5,942 bases of DNA from CAWEHT01 sp963808455 (GTDB lineage: Bacteria; Chloroflexota; Anaerolineae; CG2-30-64-16), in assembly GCA_963808455.1 (NCBI GenBank), contig CAWEHT010000424.1:1-5942 (forward strand), written 5' to 3'. Of the stretch, positions 5,578-5,942 are shown piece by piece. Below the pieces are notes generated by a model that was not told the origin of the DNA, made no database searches, and saw nothing but the letters and a program-made list of their open reading frames with translations. Position 1 is the stretch's first letter; the number at the start of each line of letters is the position of its first letter. Made by a program: the position numbers and the translations under genes.

Positions 5578-5942
5578 ATGAAGTTCTCGGTTACCGCGGA
5601 TCAGATCGACCGGATCGTCTTTGCCTACCATCATGATCCCTTTGACGTGCTGGGCGCCCACCTGACGGGTCTGGATGGGCAGCCTTTGGTGTCGGTGCGG
5701 GCCTGTCTACCTGAAGCCGAACAAGCCTGGGTGGTGGCCGCCGGCGCGGCGCCCGAACCGATGACGCGCAAGGAGGGCACTGCCTTCTTCGAGGCGCAAT
5801 TCCCGGGCCGGGATCGCATTTTCCCTTACGAGCTGAGAATCCGGGACAAGTCCGGCCAGGATGTGCAAGGGCTCGACCCTTACAGCTTCCTGCCCATCAT
5901 CAGCGCTGAGCAACACCAACTGAACCAGTAGACGACAAAAAG
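5578..5942 (+). CDS. glgB: 1,4-alpha-glucan branching enzyme, N-terminal part only
   Basis: GlgB makes alpha-1,6 branches in glycogen by cutting and transferring alpha-1,4 chains. Only the N-terminal beta-sandwich (N1) domain lies in the window: DRIVFAYHHDPFDVLGAH (about 11-28), VSVRACLPEAEQAWVV, EPMTRKEGTAFFEAQFPG, FPYELRIRDKSG and LDPYSFLPIIS (about 99-109). HHDPFxVLGxH and the DPYSFLPIIS block are typical of this domain. The catalytic (beta/alpha)8 barrel of the family, normally bringing the length above 600 residues, should lie beyond the window. A TAG at 5929-5931 closes the frame after HQLNQ, eleven bases before the edge. Shifting frame by one missing base there would read on as D-D-K-K, as expected before the usual YEKLGAH. 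This may therefore be another small indel, not a true end. The start is fixed by GAGGAG seven bases upstream, and the gene seems to have its own promoter. Confidence 0.85.

Noticed and set aside
1..5942. tRNA, rRNA, CRISPR array, insertion sequence or attachment site
   Set aside because: No cloverleaf-like or rRNA sequence, no regularly spaced repeats, no transposase or integrase and no terminal inverted repeats were seen, including at the junction near 380.

Overview
This is a GC-rich bacterial window of 5.9 kb, probably a whole metagenomic contig because genes are cut at both ends. From about 385 onward the genes look like one genome: a glycogen-synthase-like glycosyltransferase, FolC, a DUF72 protein, CoaX, a secreted protein of unknown family and the start of GlgB. 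The style of the glycosyltransferase and of the GlgB N-terminus makes me think of Chloroflexota, but this is only a weak impression. The first ~375 bases differ: their third codon positions are almost all G or C, and they encode the C-terminus of an MgtA-type magnesium P-type ATPase, as in high-GC actinobacteria.

Layout. (1) 1-378, minus strand: MgtA C-terminal fragment. (2) 379-1638, plus: GT-B glycosyltransferase lacking its N-terminus. Both genes are cut at the same point (~373-385), which indicates a chimeric join or a rearrangement breakpoint. (3) 1639-2976, plus: folC, broken by three one-base insertions, followed by a strong GC hairpin. (4) 3062-3799, plus: intact DUF72/YecE-family gene. 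(5) 3815-4590, minus: coaX (type III pantothenate kinase), convergent with DUF72 and broken by three small indels. (6) 4591-4917: 327 bases with a likely coaX promoter and a GC-rich inverted repeat but no gene I can support. (7) 4918-5442, plus: secreted protein of unknown family. (8) 5443-5577: glgB leader with an extended -10 promoter, a 10-bp stem-loop and several dyads. (9) 5578 to the end: glgB N-terminus.

How the genes fit together. FolC (folate polyglutamylation) and CoaX (first step of coenzyme A synthesis) are cofactor housekeeping genes. The glycosyltransferase and GlgB could both serve alpha-glucan (glycogen) synthesis but are not in one operon. Removing the inferred indels gives whole-codon lengths of 444 residues for FolC and 257 for CoaX, normal for both families. 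The breaks therefore look more like sequencing errors than true gene decay. I found no convincing new biological system. The most useful observations are the join near 380, the clustered frameshifts and the structured glgB leader.
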